A stretch of DNA of 64,000 bases from Forficula auricularia (lineage: Eukaryota; Arthropoda; Insecta; Dermaptera; Forficulidae): positions 190,889-254,888 of the forward strand of contig JALMQS010000894.1 of assembly GCA_024734495.1 (NCBI GenBank). The letters run 5' to 3'. The notes under the pieces are model-generated. The model did not search any database and had not been told where the DNA came from. It saw only the letters and a list, made by a program, of their open reading frames with translations. The translations under genes and the position numbers were made by a program. Shown in pieces: positions 12,401 through 23,054 of the stretch (its first letter is position 1; every line of letters begins with the position of its first letter).

Positions 12401-12437
12401 ATAACAACATACCAAATATAATATGTATGTATATAAT

Positions 12438-12492
12438 TTATTTGTTTGAGACTATAGTTTCGAAGGTTTGATCTTCATCATGACTTTTCAAT
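12438..12492 (-). ncRNA. Decayed hammerhead-like ribozyme, family A
   Basis: On the minus strand CCTTC GAAA CTATAGTC TCAAAC (stem II 3' arm, box 2, stem III, cleavage site, stem I) matches the intact copy at 13.7 kb. Box 1 is damaged: the CTGATGATGAAGG of the intact copy reads CATGATGAAGA here, losing the CUGANGA core. It should be inactive. It carries the same TATATAATTTATTTGTTTGAG flank as the other family A copies. Confidence 0.6.
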
Positions 12493-13384
12493 TAGAAATA
12501 TTTTATCTGTTATTTCTCATTGGGTCAATTACCCGATTGGAAATGGAAAAAAAAAAATTGTTTTGTTGTTGTATAATCGAAATGAAAAATATAACCGGAA
12601 TCAAAAACAAGGACGTGAAGCCAGATAATATTTTTCTTCATTGCAATTTTAAAATAATTCTAATAAATAAAACAAATTTAAGAGGATAATATCTAATAAT
12701 GTATTGATTGAAGTTAAAATTAAAATTTAATTACCATTAAGAAATTAAATGATATGATATAGGGATGAGATAAAAAGTTATTGAGGAAATAATATTACAA
12801 TAAAGCTGGACTCAGTAATGGAGAGTTTAAGCAAATAAAATCATCAAGAGAGTAGAATATTGTTATTTGAAATGGCCAAGGCCTGTAAACAATTGTAGTG
12901 CTTTTGTATTAATAATATTAAATAACTAGAGCCGGTATAAGTACCTTAGAGATAGCAAGTTTGAAAGATTCAATATTATTACTAACGCTCACCATTCAAT
13001 TATAGTGAAAGCCAAACAACACAAGTTACACTCTAATTAGCTAAACCTAATTAGGCGATGTATTGTTTAGTTTAATTAAATTAAAGATGTAATAGTTTGG
13101 TGTTTCCTTTCTCTCTTCAAGGCCTATTACTTATGTGACCCTTTGGTTATTATAATATCATCAAAGGACTGCTATCAATATTATCAAATAGCACTTAGCT
13201 AGCTTACTCAATGGTATAACATTTGATTCCGAGTCAAAACCAGCCACTTTACTCTATTATCATTACAATAATAGAAATTACAACCATTTACTAAATTATA
13301 TAAATAAAACAAATAGGCAAAAATAAGCCATCCAAATACTAAGTGGACTCGGATATAGAGGATTATCACTTCCGAAATATTAAA
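12493..13384. other. No gene seen
   Basis: AT-rich; short open frames without recognisable domains. A tRNA-like AGCTTACTCAATGGTATAAC near 13200 is too short and isolated to call. Confidence 0.35.
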
Positions 13385-13387
13385 ATG

Positions 13388-13565
13388 AAAGTTTTTGCCG
13401 AGAGTAGCAGAATTTTTATATATTGAAGGAGACAATAGAGTGTGTCTTCTGCTGGAATTATAAATTTTATTTATAACGAGACCGTAGTTTCGAGGGCTTT
13501 GCCCTCTTCATCAGTCTATTACAATGGATTCACAGGAATTAATTTATGAATTGTCTCCTTCACTT
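13388..13565 (-). mobile_element. Family B ribozyme element (Penelope-type terminal repeat)
   Basis: The sequence TTTTTGCCGAGAGTAGCAGA (13390-13409) leads into a unit bounded by GAAGGAGACAAT (13425-13436) and its inverse ATTGTCTCCTTC (13550-13561). A hammerhead-like core sits between them on the minus strand. The same block order occurs at 49.98-50.1 kb and, inverted, at 50.46-50.58 kb. Penelope-like elements are known to carry hammerhead motifs in their pseudo-LTRs, and this unit is interpreted in that light. No reverse transcriptase remains here. Confidence 0.6.
13471..13526 (-). ncRNA. Hammerhead-like ribozyme, family B, core intact
   Basis: Reading the minus strand: box 1 CTGATGA (13508-13514), one extra A, stem II GAGGGC-AAA-GCCCTC (13492-13506), box 2 GAAA (13488-13491), a minimal stem III C-TACG-G, then the TC cleavage dinucleotide (GTC) and TCGTTATAA. 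Stem I pairs AG next to box 1 with CT after the cleavage site, then, after a small internal loop, AATGTAAT-type bases with TTATAAAT. This is the type I hammerhead order. Compared with the copy at 50.5 kb the stem III loop is TACG instead of TATA, while the closing C-G pair is kept. The extra nucleotide before stem II departs from the classical core. Confidence 0.72.
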
Positions 13566-13618
13566 CCGAAAAGGATATCAAAGTTTTTCTTATTAATTTG
13601 TCGATGATTATTTTAACT

Positions 13619-13836
13619 CATAAAGAGAAACAAAGAGGTTGACTTCTGCTAAATATAGATATGTAGGTATATATATATATATTATTTATTTGTTTGAGAC
13701 TATAGTTTCGAAGGCTTGGCCTTCATCATCAGTCTTTTTTAAATTATAAATATTATTTTTCATGGCGTCAGTATCGCGTGGATATTGAAAATGTATTTGG
13801 ATCAAGCAGAGGACAACCTCTTTGTTTCTCTTTGTG
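13619..13836 (-). mobile_element. Family A ribozyme element with 32-bp inverted repeats
   Basis: The left arm at 13619-13650 and right arm at 13805-13836 are inverted copies (landmarks GAGAAACAAAGAGGTTG and CAACCTCTTTGTTTCTC). The hammerhead lies between them. Outside the right arm comes AACTCTGCTATTCTCGGCAA, the inverse of the GCCGAGAGTAGCAGA flank seen next to the arm at 55.68 kb. Fragments of this unit are scattered at about 1.0, 22.15, 46.28, 47.45 and 55.7 kb. Confidence 0.7.
13688..13742 (-). ncRNA. Hammerhead-like ribozyme, family A, core intact
   Basis: Minus strand order: AGA, box 1 CTGATGA (13726-13732), one extra T, stem II GAAGGC-CAA-GCCTTC, box 2 GAAA (13706-13709), stem III CTATAG, cleavage site GTC, then TCAAACAAAT. 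CTATAG is self-complementary, so stem III could be a two-pair hairpin with a TATA-type loop or could form between two RNA copies. Stem I is weak next to the core (AG with CT) and continues only after an A-rich internal loop. Stem II sequence differs from family B but pairing is complete, which supports selection on structure. Confidence 0.72.
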
Positions 13837-14836
13837 ATTCAACAACAACTCTGCTATTCTCGGCAAAATAAAAACTTTTCAATTATTTTAACTGCTGAAA
13901 AATCACGATGATAGTATCTATAGTAGAGGGAAAGGGCGAAAACTTTTGGTACATAGGTCTATTGTTGAAATATCTCCGGGGAGTTTTTTCATTTTTTCAA
14001 AACTTGACCCCTGAACCAAAAAATAGGGAAATTTTTATTTTGGTGTCTTATACACAAAAAATGATATGTTCTTCAAGTTATTATGCTGATATTTGGGGTG
14101 TATAGGTGTCTTTTTTCAAATTACTGAAAAACAGTATCTGGGGCAGAGGGTTGGTGGGGTGCTGAGTGATCAGAGATGAACTAGGGAAAAAGTTTCAGAG
14201 AGCGGGGATAGTTAGCCGGTCGACTTTACAATTCTGACCAAAAAGAAAAATAATGGTTTGAGACTTCTCAGTGATAAGATGACGAGGCAGTAAGTGAAGC
14301 CCATAAAAAATAATTATAGTTGCGATGATACAATAAAAGTTAAACCAGGCCAACAATTCAGGCAAAATATCTTGAGAAAGGGAGCAAGAGAGTCACAAGG
14401 GAGAATTGTTCAAGAATGTATTTCAACTTGTTTGACATTTACACCCAGAAGAAATTATTTTCCATTTACGCCTTGAAAATTTACCAAAACGAAAAAAGTA
14501 AAAAAACAACTTAAAGCTATCCCTTTGATATAAAGGATTAATCATTAATTTGACACATTTCCGATTTCTCTGCCGCTGCCGCTCACTTTCCTCTAATGCC
14601 CAAACCTCTTAAAAACAAATTTAACCTAGATTTCGTTTCGAACTTTTTTTATTTCTTTTCCAATGAATTAATTTTTCCATTAAGTGGGAGAAAGTAGAGA
14701 GGGGGTGGGCGTGGGTGGAGCGGTGAATCAATCATGAATTTTTATTTAATACCGTTAGCAACAATTATATAGGTATGTATAAGAAAAACTTTTTTTTGGC
14801 CCTGTTGAGCCAAGAACATGGATTTCAAAAGTATTA

Positions 14837-15289
14837 CAGTCGACTCTCGATAATTCAAAATCCAAGGGACTACAAGAAAAATTCAAATTATTGAGACTTC
14901 CAATTATCAAGAAGTTTGAATTATCAAGAGGAAAGAAATTTTTTTTAATAATTAAGAGTTTTTATTATATTTTTGAAAATATGTATGAGCTTATATAGAT
15001 TGTATATATAGCCTCAAATAAAAAAGTAAAAATAATGAAAACGACAAAAAAGAACAAAAAAATTACACATGTATTAACATTGCAATAGATAAAAACATTC
15101 TTAATTTAAAAGAACAGTTTTTTGCTATGAAAAATTCTAATCATAAATAGAACGTTCCCTCCCCTTTTGTTACGAAAAGGATTTCGAGTTATTGAGCGTA
15201 TTAAAATACAAAGCGTTTTTTCGATTTACCGAAGTTAACAGCTGAAGAGTTCGAATTGTCCAAAAATTCGAATTATTGAGAGTCGACTG
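14837..15289. mobile_element. Tc1/mariner-type (pogo-like) MITE, TA-flanked
   Basis: Terminal inverted repeats CAGTCGACTCTCGATAATTC (left) and, at the right end, GAATTATTGAGAGTCGACTG are flanked by TA on both sides (14835-14836, 15290-15291). Subterminal AAATTATTGAGACTTCC and GAATTATCAAGAGG repeat the end motif internally. The length is 453 bp, with no transposase. A TA target and CAGT-type ends are typical of pogo/Tigger derivatives. Confidence 0.85.
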
Positions 15290-15291
15290 TA

Positions 15292-16537
15292 TATAGTGTC
15301 GTTCTTAAGAGAGAATCAAAGAGGGTGTCTACTGTTTCAAATAAATATACCTACAGATACACACATATATTATAACTAAATTAATTTATCAAAATATAAA
15401 AAAATTTCCCAAAACTCTTCTATAAAATAAGGCCATGTTTGATTAAATAAATCGCTCTAAGTAATTGAATGTACTACCAAGATAACTTCCTCAATAGTAA
15501 TTAATTCGAGAAAAAAGTACATGCAATTAAAACGCCTATGCATTCTATTTTACATGTTGATCTACAAACTTTTGGATTCTACATGTTTAGTTAAAATTAT
15601 TTTCCTGAAACTTGGCTGTTAGAGATTTTAATTTACCTATGTCACAAATTTACCTACTTTACCCTAATATTATAATGCATAATAGGCAAGTTTCAGGAAA
15701 AACCGAAGAAAGAAATATGTGAACTCGTTTATTCCTATGATTTCTAGAGACTAGAAGAATTCCCTGGTTGCCTCCATTATTTCCAGGAGATTCAATCTGC
15801 AATCATTCAAGACGAGTATCCAACGAAATCTTTGATTCCAATCCTCCATCCCTTCAAATTCCTTCCTGTCTTTTTTACGATTTATGACCTATAAAATCGC
15901 GCCTTTTCTTTTAAAAAAATAAAATAAAAACTGAATTCCTTCCGACTACTGCAAGTTAAAAAGTAATAATGTGAATATGTCTCTTTCTACAGACGAAATA
16001 TATTTATATTAAATCGGGCAAAGACAAGTAGACTTGTTAGTTAGTGCAGATTGAAGGGGAGGTTTAATCTATATAATTAAATGAAAAGACTAAAGATAAA
16101 AGAAATGTATAAACATTTTGAGCCATTAATTTCTTTCATGAAATGAACTGTCAGGGGGAGGCGTTGTACGAATACCAGAAGAGTATTTGGACACTGATGA
16201 AAATTTAAATGTTTCACGAGTTATATACGCTACACACGCAACGTTCAACTAGAAATATAATATTCATTATTTCTTTATCAGGGGTGTCAGTAGTTAATCC
16301 GTCTATTATTTAGAAATTATGACTTCCGAGTGTTAAAGAAATTTTTTGTTTTACATACATTCTCAATAAACGGACGAATGAATTTAGTTTACACAAAGGG
16401 GTTTTATTTTTTGAGAATAGTGATGTAACAAGGCTATAAGTTATGATTTACTATAGCGCAGTGAAAAGGGGAAGAAATTTCGAGGTTTATGTCAGAGTCG
16501 ACGCCACCTGTGGATATTTGTTGGTTGTATGTTACAG
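15292..16537. other. No gene seen
   Basis: AT-rich. An AATCAAAGAGGGTGTCTACTG segment near 15317 is a decayed family A arm. Nothing else was recognised. Confidence 0.4.
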
Positions 16538-16775
16538 CAAAGGCGTATCCAGAGAAAATTTCAGGGTGGGTTACCCACCGAGGGGTTAAGGGAGTATGGA
16601 TATACTCCTAGAAGTAGGAGACTTGACCTCCTAGATCTCCAGATTGCTTTTTTTATCAGAGTACTTTTTTATTAACTTTTTATTGAACGTTTCATTATAT
16701 GTTGTAAAACTTTGATTTTTACCTCAATATTTCAGAGGCGTTCTAACACCCTAACCCACCCTGGCTACACTTTTC
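16538..16775. mobile_element. hAT-like MITE (tentative)
   Basis: The left end CAAAGGCGTATCCAGAG and right end CTGGCTACACTTTTC are imperfect inverted repeats. The flanks TGTTACAG (16530-16537) and TGTTACAA (16776-16783) agree at seven of eight positions, as an 8-bp hAT duplication would. The interior has GGGTGGGTTACCCACC and CCTAACCCACC. No coding capacity. 238 bp. Confidence 0.6.
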
Positions 16776-16829
16776 TGTTACAAGAAAGGTGGAGGTTAGA
16801 AATAAGTTCCACACTTTATAAAAGTCATA

Positions 16830-17206
16830 GAGGTCCTTTCATAAATTACGTCACACAGTAAGAGGGGAGGTGGCATCTCAGATTTGTGACAAAATGTGAC
16901 AGGGGGCTCGGGGATCTTAAAAATTGTGATGTCACAAAAGTCAAATTAAATTTTTTTAAAAATTTTTAAATGTATTTTTTAGATTTTAGATTATTATTTA
17001 TTATTCCAACCAGAAAATAATTCTAGACAAAAAATTATAATCAAAAACACTTAAACTTTCTACAATTGTTAAATTATAGCGTATAAAAGTGATAGTGGGA
17101 CGTCCCAATACAGGGGGGCTCAATGAGAATGTGACAGAATGTGACAGAGGGGGAAGGGGTATAAAAATCTTTAAATTCGTGTGACGTAATTTATGGACGG
17201 CCCCTA
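16830..17206. mobile_element. MITE with ATAAATTACGTCAC termini, copy 1
   Basis: Inverted ends AGGTCCTTTCATAAATTACG and CGTAATTTATGGACGGCCCC bound about 377 bp. Subterminal G-rich tracts with GTGACA motifs occur on both sides. A shorter copy lies at 22661-22975 with the same internal landmarks (GATCTTAAAAATTGTGAT, TATAAAAGTGATAGTG, GGGGCTCAATGA). The superfamily was not determined. Confidence 0.8.
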
Positions 17207-18239
17207 GGAATAAACGAGTTGGAGAATTCTTTTGCTCGATCTGTTTTCAAACTTATCTTGAAATATTGTGGAAATCGCGTATTTTGTTCAAATTAGGTTT
17301 TAGAAGACTTTAGAACAAATGTCATGGTAGTGTCTTTAATAAGGGTAAAGCGGGGACACGGTTCTACGATGATGCAGAGAATCGAGAGAGCTAGATAAAT
17401 AATACTAGATCTCATATTAGCTTCTGTTTTGCACTTTCCTTTTAACAACTATTGTTTATACTTACAAGTACGAGGAGTCAGGAGCATGATAACGTCACCC
17501 CAGATTAATTTTTTTTTACAACCATGCGCAAATTTCTTGATTATTTATTTTGTAATGCATTATTTTACCAAATCTTATGTTGTTAGATTGATAAGCAATT
17601 TCACTTAAGCTAGATTCAAGGATCTATAGAGCCCGAAATTTTTTGTATCTGCTCATGTATCTTGTATATAGATATTTTGAAAATAATGTATCTCGATAGA
17701 CTTAGCATAATTTTTTTTCTCAAACAGGGACAATTTCGAGAGTTAATTCGAAATAAAAAACAGCAAATTATATTTATTGATTTTACAAAGAGGGAACTAT
17801 ATTGAGCAAAGTATTTATAATTCAAAAAGTTAGTCTTTTTTTTGTGAAGTGGTTAATTATCAAAGAAAAATAATTAAGTAGTACTTAATGATTTTTAATT
17901 ACTCTTAACTGAGATAAACTATTAATATATAGTATTACTAGCATGAACTCAGGTTGAAAATTACTTTCCTCCTAGACGGCCCTAGTATTAAATCACGCAT
18001 AAAAATAAATATTTGCTCATTTTGCTTTAAAATGTGTAAAACGCGGAGAAAAATATTTTCAATTATGATTTTTTCTCTTTGTGTGTCTGAATTCCGATAC
18101 CCACGATAACCCAAGAACGGAAAGTCAAAAAGTTTGTTTCTATTAATACATAGTAGGTACTGATTAGATTTTGGACTATCTATTCAAACGGCAGAAAATA
18201 TTTTTTTGAATTGTTCTATTGAGATTACGTTATAGCCAT
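17207..18239. other. No gene seen
   Basis: AT-rich. The segment near 17976 (GGCCCTAGTATTAAAT) recurs at 24764 beside the reverse-transcriptase fragment, which suggests a shared element terminus. The 69-codon minus-strand frame near 17.7 kb has no domain. Confidence 0.4.
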
Positions 18240-18280
18240 AAATGAGCAATTTATTTTTAAGTTTATTAATAACGAGCTGA

Positions 18281-18302
18281 CGCCCGGGCCTTCGGCCCGG
18301 GG
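18281..18302. repeat. GC-rich hairpin in AT-rich DNA
   Basis: GCCCGGGCC-TTC-GGCCCGGG forms an almost perfect hairpin with a 3-base loop. It follows TTTATTAATAACGAGCTGACG, and a related TTTATTAATAATTACTAGGGC lies at 40748, where the GC hairpin is missing. It probably belongs to an interspersed element and is not a terminator. Confidence 0.75.
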
Positions 18303-18785
18303 TCACCTAGCCCCTGGCAAAGAGCGTCTCGTTTTATGGTTAAAATTTATATAGATAATTATATATTGCTTACATGTCAAAATTGATTTGATCAAAAATT
18401 TAAATATATTTATTTAAAAAATAATAATAGTTTTGAAAATAAATTCAAAATGCGAATAATTAAAGAATAGGTATTAAAACAGTAAATAAATTATATATTA
18501 CTTGTCAAAATTGTTCCCTCAACCAAAAATAATATTGACAGTTGAAAGATTTCCAAAACTTATCGGCCATCTTGTTTGTTGGCTTTTACCCCCAAAGAGG
18601 CGCTGGTGTTGTTTCCTCGAACAAATATTTTTACATGCCACAGTTGTGATATCTATAAAAACACTATATATAAAAACACTTGTGTATTTGAATGGAATGT
18701 TTTGTGAAAATTTCAAAGAAATCGGTGAAGAACTTTCGAAGATCCTTCAACGTATCACTTAAGCGTAACAGTACATTTTTATTTA

Positions 18786-19085
18786 TATAAAATACTAGAG
18801 CAGCTCTAGTGTGACGAGTTTTGAAAAAGTTTTCACTTTTTTATTATTTAATGTGCGGGTGTCCTGTTCTTTCATTAGAATCTGATCGATGAAAATATCT
18901 ACAAAAAGCCCGAATATAATGATTTCTCTTTCTAGCTAAGGTGTATTGTAAGGATGCCTAATACAAGTTCAATACTGTTTCAGACAATTAGAGATTAAAT
19001 TTCCTAATTTCTATTATTCTAGGAATGGCCTTTTGCACTCGGCCAAAACGATACTCAATATATAGAGAAAGAATATTCAATTGGA
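18786..19085 (+). repeat. Dispersed repeat beta, copy 1
   Basis: Shares a 280-300 bp stretch with 40750-41035: landmarks CTAGAGCAGCTCTAGTGTG, GAATCTGATCGATGAAAAT, GATTTCTCTTTC, GTTTCAGACAATTAGAG and ATTATTCTAGGAATGGCC. There is no long open frame in either copy, so it is an interspersed non-coding repeat. Confidence 0.8.
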
Positions 19086-20244
19086 CTTCACTAAAATTCA
19101 GTCAAATATGTTCAAAATAAATTATTTGTTGTGGCTCTTTAGCAAGCGTACCTAATCTTGAAAGTTTTTACTTTTTCTTCTACTTCTTTGTATTTTTAAT
19201 CTCGTTGAGAAATCTACTAAAATTTTGTTCACAATTAACTTTGCAGTGGCAACATTTAAATGACAAACTGACCGGGACACCTGAACCATACCTGCAAACC
19301 GGAACAGTCCCTGTCAAACCGAGACATATATGGTAAGCCTATCTACATCTAGATGTTTCGGAAAAATTTCTTACTGTATCTATTTATATTTCCACAAGAG
19401 CATTTGTATCTGTATCTAGAATCTTTTAAAAATCTTTAACTTTTAACAACACATCCTATCTGTATGCATTTATAATATAATATTATATAGATGTTTGATT
19501 TTAGGTATTATCCATATAAAATAAAATTGGATTCTTTTGATCGGTTATCGGAAAATAATAGAGAGAAAAATTCCGATAAAAGGCTCAGGATTGAATTGTT
19601 TTGGTTAAACCCCCAAAGTATAATTTACCCTTCCCCTTCCCTCTAGCCCGCTAAAGTGACTTTGAAATAAACCGACGATAATGAAAAATAATTCACTTAA
19701 CAAATCCATCTGTGAATTGGCGAATGAGAGATAAAGTAACTTTATTCAAACTAATACGGAACGGGCTGAAAGGGAAGGGCATTTGGAGAGGAGGGGGTGT
19801 TTACACTCGCTCGGCCTTAACCAACAAATGGATATTATAATGTAATTATATTTGAATTTTGAGGATATCTAATATAAATTATACTATATATGAAATAATT
19901 AATGTACAAAGCTTTTGGTACACATAATGTTTGCTAGTAGATTTATATTTGACTTTGAATTCTAGTTTCTAGAGAGAGCTTTATCGTCTAAAATGGATTC
20001 ACATTATACTAGTATACCTACGTTATATCATAATATTAATATAAGATCAATAAAATTATATTTTAAAATTTTATACACCAACAAATTTTTGATAATAAAA
20101 TATAATTTTTCTCGAGAAAAGCGAACTAAAACACAATGAATTTCTAGCACAATGCTTAAAAAATAAAGATGTGATTTTTAACATGTCGCTATTTTGAATT
20201 TTTTGAGTTTTACTTTACCTAGTATGGTAAATATTGTAGTGCAG
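19086..20244. other. No gene seen
   Basis: AT-rich sequence without recognised motifs. Confidence 0.4.
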
Positions 20245-20582
20245 AAAAAAAATGATCAAATCTTATATACCTCGACTCTTTGTTTGTGGTAAAGGTTCGG
20301 AACATGTTCGGGATTTTTCCGTAAAGAGATATCAACGGTAAAAATTGTATCCCTCAGAAACATTAAAAAAATTTGTGGTTGATATCTCTGCAATGGGGTT
20401 AGGGAGGGTATGTGGTTGGAGGGGTAAGGAAATTAACCTCTAAATTCGATTCTTTGTTCAACAATGTGCGAAAATGGGTTGTTACCATTTTATCTCTTTA
20501 CGAAAAAATCTCCGAACGTGTTCCGAACCTCTACCACAAACAAAGCGTCGAGCTATATACTAAAGATTTGTTCAATTTTTTT
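20245..20582. mobile_element. Foldback element, arms about 85-90 bp
   Basis: The left arm (20245-20329: CGACTCTTTGTTTGTGGTA, TTCGGAACATGTTCGG, CGTAAAGAGAT) is mirrored by the right arm (20491-20582: ATCTCTTTACGAAAAA, CGTGTTCCGAAC, TACCACAAACAAAGCG). The spacer is about 160 bp and contains a G-rich segment. It is non-coding; the open frame across the right arm has no domain. Confidence 0.8.
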
Positions 20583-20716
20583 TGCAAATATTAATTTTTA
20601 AATTTTGGTTCTAGCTGCCCGTCATGTTGTGTTTTATCAGAATATGGCGTTTAGAATCGATCACTTGATCCGTTCGGCTACCGGCTCCCCATATACTTTA
20701 ATTAGTGGGTGTATAT

Positions 20717-21086
20717 GTTGCAGTAAAAACCCGTTTTTTTAATAAGAACGAGTTCTTACTAATTAAATCGCGTTTCACTGAATACCTTTGTGGCAACTAG
20801 AATTTACGTTGATTGAGTTTGGTTCAAAGGTCTAGAATCTTCATTTTTGACGTTCCTCCTCATTTAGTGTGTTTATTTTCAAAAATTTTTAAACAAAAAT
20901 GTCAAAAATCAAAGTTGTTCGTTTAAAATTTTCCCAAATGAGGCGGAAGGTAAAAAATGAAGATTCTAGACATTTGAACCAAACTCAACCAACATCAGTA
21001 AATTCTAGTTGCCACAAAGGTATACAGTGAAACGCGTTTTAACTAGTAAGAACCCGTTCTTACTAAAAACGGGGTTTTGCTGCAAC
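20717..21086. mobile_element. Foldback element with GTTGCAG ends
   Basis: The ends GTTGCAGTAAAAACCCG and CGGGGTTTTGCTGCAAC start arms of about 170 bp that mirror each other through TAAGAACGAGTTCTTACTA, CCTTTGTGGCAACTAGAATT, TTTGGTTCAAAGGTCTAGA and CTTCATTTTT; the spacer is under 60 bp. The outermost inverted motif GTTGCAG/CTGCAAC suggests a DNA transposon derivative. No transposase. Confidence 0.85.
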
Positions 21087-21862
21087 ATGGTATAACTACA
21101 TTGACTAAGTTAACTCTTTAACAGTAAAATACATAATAATATATTTCCATCATTTTAATTCATGTGGGCTTGTGTTCCCCTTCAAATGAAAATCCTATAT
21201 ACTTAACTTATAAAGTTTAATAAAATCATTTCTGAGTCTGACATAATGTATTTTTTGTCCCGTCTAAAGCTTTCGCGTATTTAAATGAGCCTGTTCAAAG
21301 TGTGACGCAGGAGTTCTTGTAGCTATGGAGCCCTCTCTTGGGCTTCTGATAATTACGTGACCACAAGGCGCCGTCAACAGTTTTTGCTCTGAGGAACACA
21401 AAAACCGATCTTTCCCTGCTGAGGATATTTAATCGCCCGTTGGTTGGTCCAAATGACACAATCCGAAAAGATATATGAGTTCACCCTTTCTCTCTCTCTC
21501 TCTCTTGTAAGCTTTCGCCGAACTCGAATGTCTATGCAGGAATTATAATTATATATTATTCACCAACTATATAATGAAATAAATCAGCTCTCCTTTTGCA
21601 TAACCGGTAAGTGAATACAAAACGAGGTTCTTTATTGGATTCTATGAATATCCATCCCCCTTTCTCAATTAAATTTTCCAATGGGCCACTTATATTAATT
21701 TCGCCGTTATCTGATATACCCACAAGGGCAAGGTTTAATAATCACTTTGCTGAAATCAAGAAGGAAAAGCAAAAAATAAAATAAAATTATTAATGTGATA
21801 GCTGTTTTTTGTTTAGACTACTTTTAGGACGAATATAAATTCTAACCATCCGTAAATAAAAA

Positions 21863-22006
21863 ATTGGATAAAAAATACTTGGTAGGTTTCACATTTAGAT
21901 ATAAAAATTAAACGAATTTATTTTTGGAGAGACCTTAATCTTCAAAAATAAATTCGTTTTATTTTTATATCTTAATGTGAAACCTACCAAGTATTTTTTA
22001 TCCAAT
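21863..22006. repeat. Near-perfect 62-bp-arm hairpin
   Basis: ATTGGATAAAAAATACTTGG at the left edge is mirrored by CCAAGTATTTTTTATCCAAT at the right edge, and pairing continues through GTAGGTTTCACATT and GAATTTATTTTTG with very few mismatches. The loop is about 18 bases (GAGAGACCTTAATC). Such a stem would fold strongly as RNA. It is probably a young miniature foldback. Confidence 0.9.
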
Positions 22007-22149
22007 AATTTAAAAAAATGTTTCACCAAGTACCAACGCCAAATTCCTTAAAAACTATTAAAAGATTGGAGGCAAAAGTGAAAACATTTTAAAGACTCGG
22101 TACGCTTTCTGCTACTTTAGCTGATTCGGCATTATTTTTTTCTAACAGA

Positions 22150-22260
22150 AAATCAATGAGGATGTCCCCCGTTTGATGTAAATAAAATACATGGTATATA
22201 TATTGTAAGAGACTATAGTTTCAAAAAATTGTCCTTAATCTTAATCTTTTTAATTAGGAA
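22150..22260 (-). mobile_element. Decayed family A ribozyme element
   Basis: A worn arm (ATCAATGAGGATGTCCCCCG) is followed by ATGGTATATATATTGTAAG and AGACTATAGTTTC, the reverse complement of the family A box 2/stem III region (GAAACTATAGTCT). Stem II and box 1 have decayed to AAAAAATTGTCCTTAATCTT. Inactive. Confidence 0.5.
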
Positions 22261-22660
22261 TATTTTTCCGTTCTTTCTCCTATACCTATATGGTATGTGT
22301 ATTTATATCACAGTTTACCTAGGCATGTTCAAGTTCTAAGACTAGTTTGAATCAACCACCTGCCTCTACTTTCTACACTACCCCATGCAAACTCTCACTT
22401 TTTTTAAAGTTCCATATTCCATTTCCATTTCCCCTCGGGCAGCTTCCTCACGGAAATCAGAACGAAACCGTCAGAAAATTTTACCTGAAAGGAAATCTTT
22501 TTGAGTTTAAGTACTCCTCATATAACTACTCGATTTTTTCTGATTTTATTTATTTTTCATTTATTATATAAGTTCTAAATCTAGAAAATCTAAAATCTCA
22601 TCTAATCTTCTTATTAATTGTTTATTTATTTTTTATAAAAATTTCGCCAGCTTTCATTTA

Positions 22661-22975
22661 AGGGGCCGACCTTAAATTACGCCACACCTTAAGGGGGGAG
22701 CGGGCATCTCAGATTTGTGACAAGGGAGCCCGGGGATCTTAAAAATTGTGATTCAAATAATTTTTGTAGATTTCAGGCTAGTCAATATTATTCCAACCTG
22801 ATAATGATGGGAAAATAAAAAATTTATATAATTATTATTAAATTATATGGTATAAAAGTGATAGTGTGGCGTCACAATACAAGGGGGCTCAATGAAAATG
22901 GGACAGAATGGGACACAGAGGGAGGGGGCTAGAAAAATATTGAAATCGTTGTGATGTAATTTATGGACGTTCCCT
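22661..22975. mobile_element. MITE with TAAATTACG/ATAATTTATGG termini, copy 2
   Basis: The ends AGGGGCCGACCTTAAATTAC and GTAATTTATGGACGTTCCCT pair with some mismatches. The internal landmarks are the same as in the 16.83 kb copy, with about 60 bp deleted. Non-coding. Confidence 0.8.
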
Positions 22976-23054
22976 AAGGAATAGACATTCTATTGCCTTT
23001 TGAAGTTTGGCGAAATTCAAAATTCTAAAAGGTTACCAATTTCTAATTAATCTA

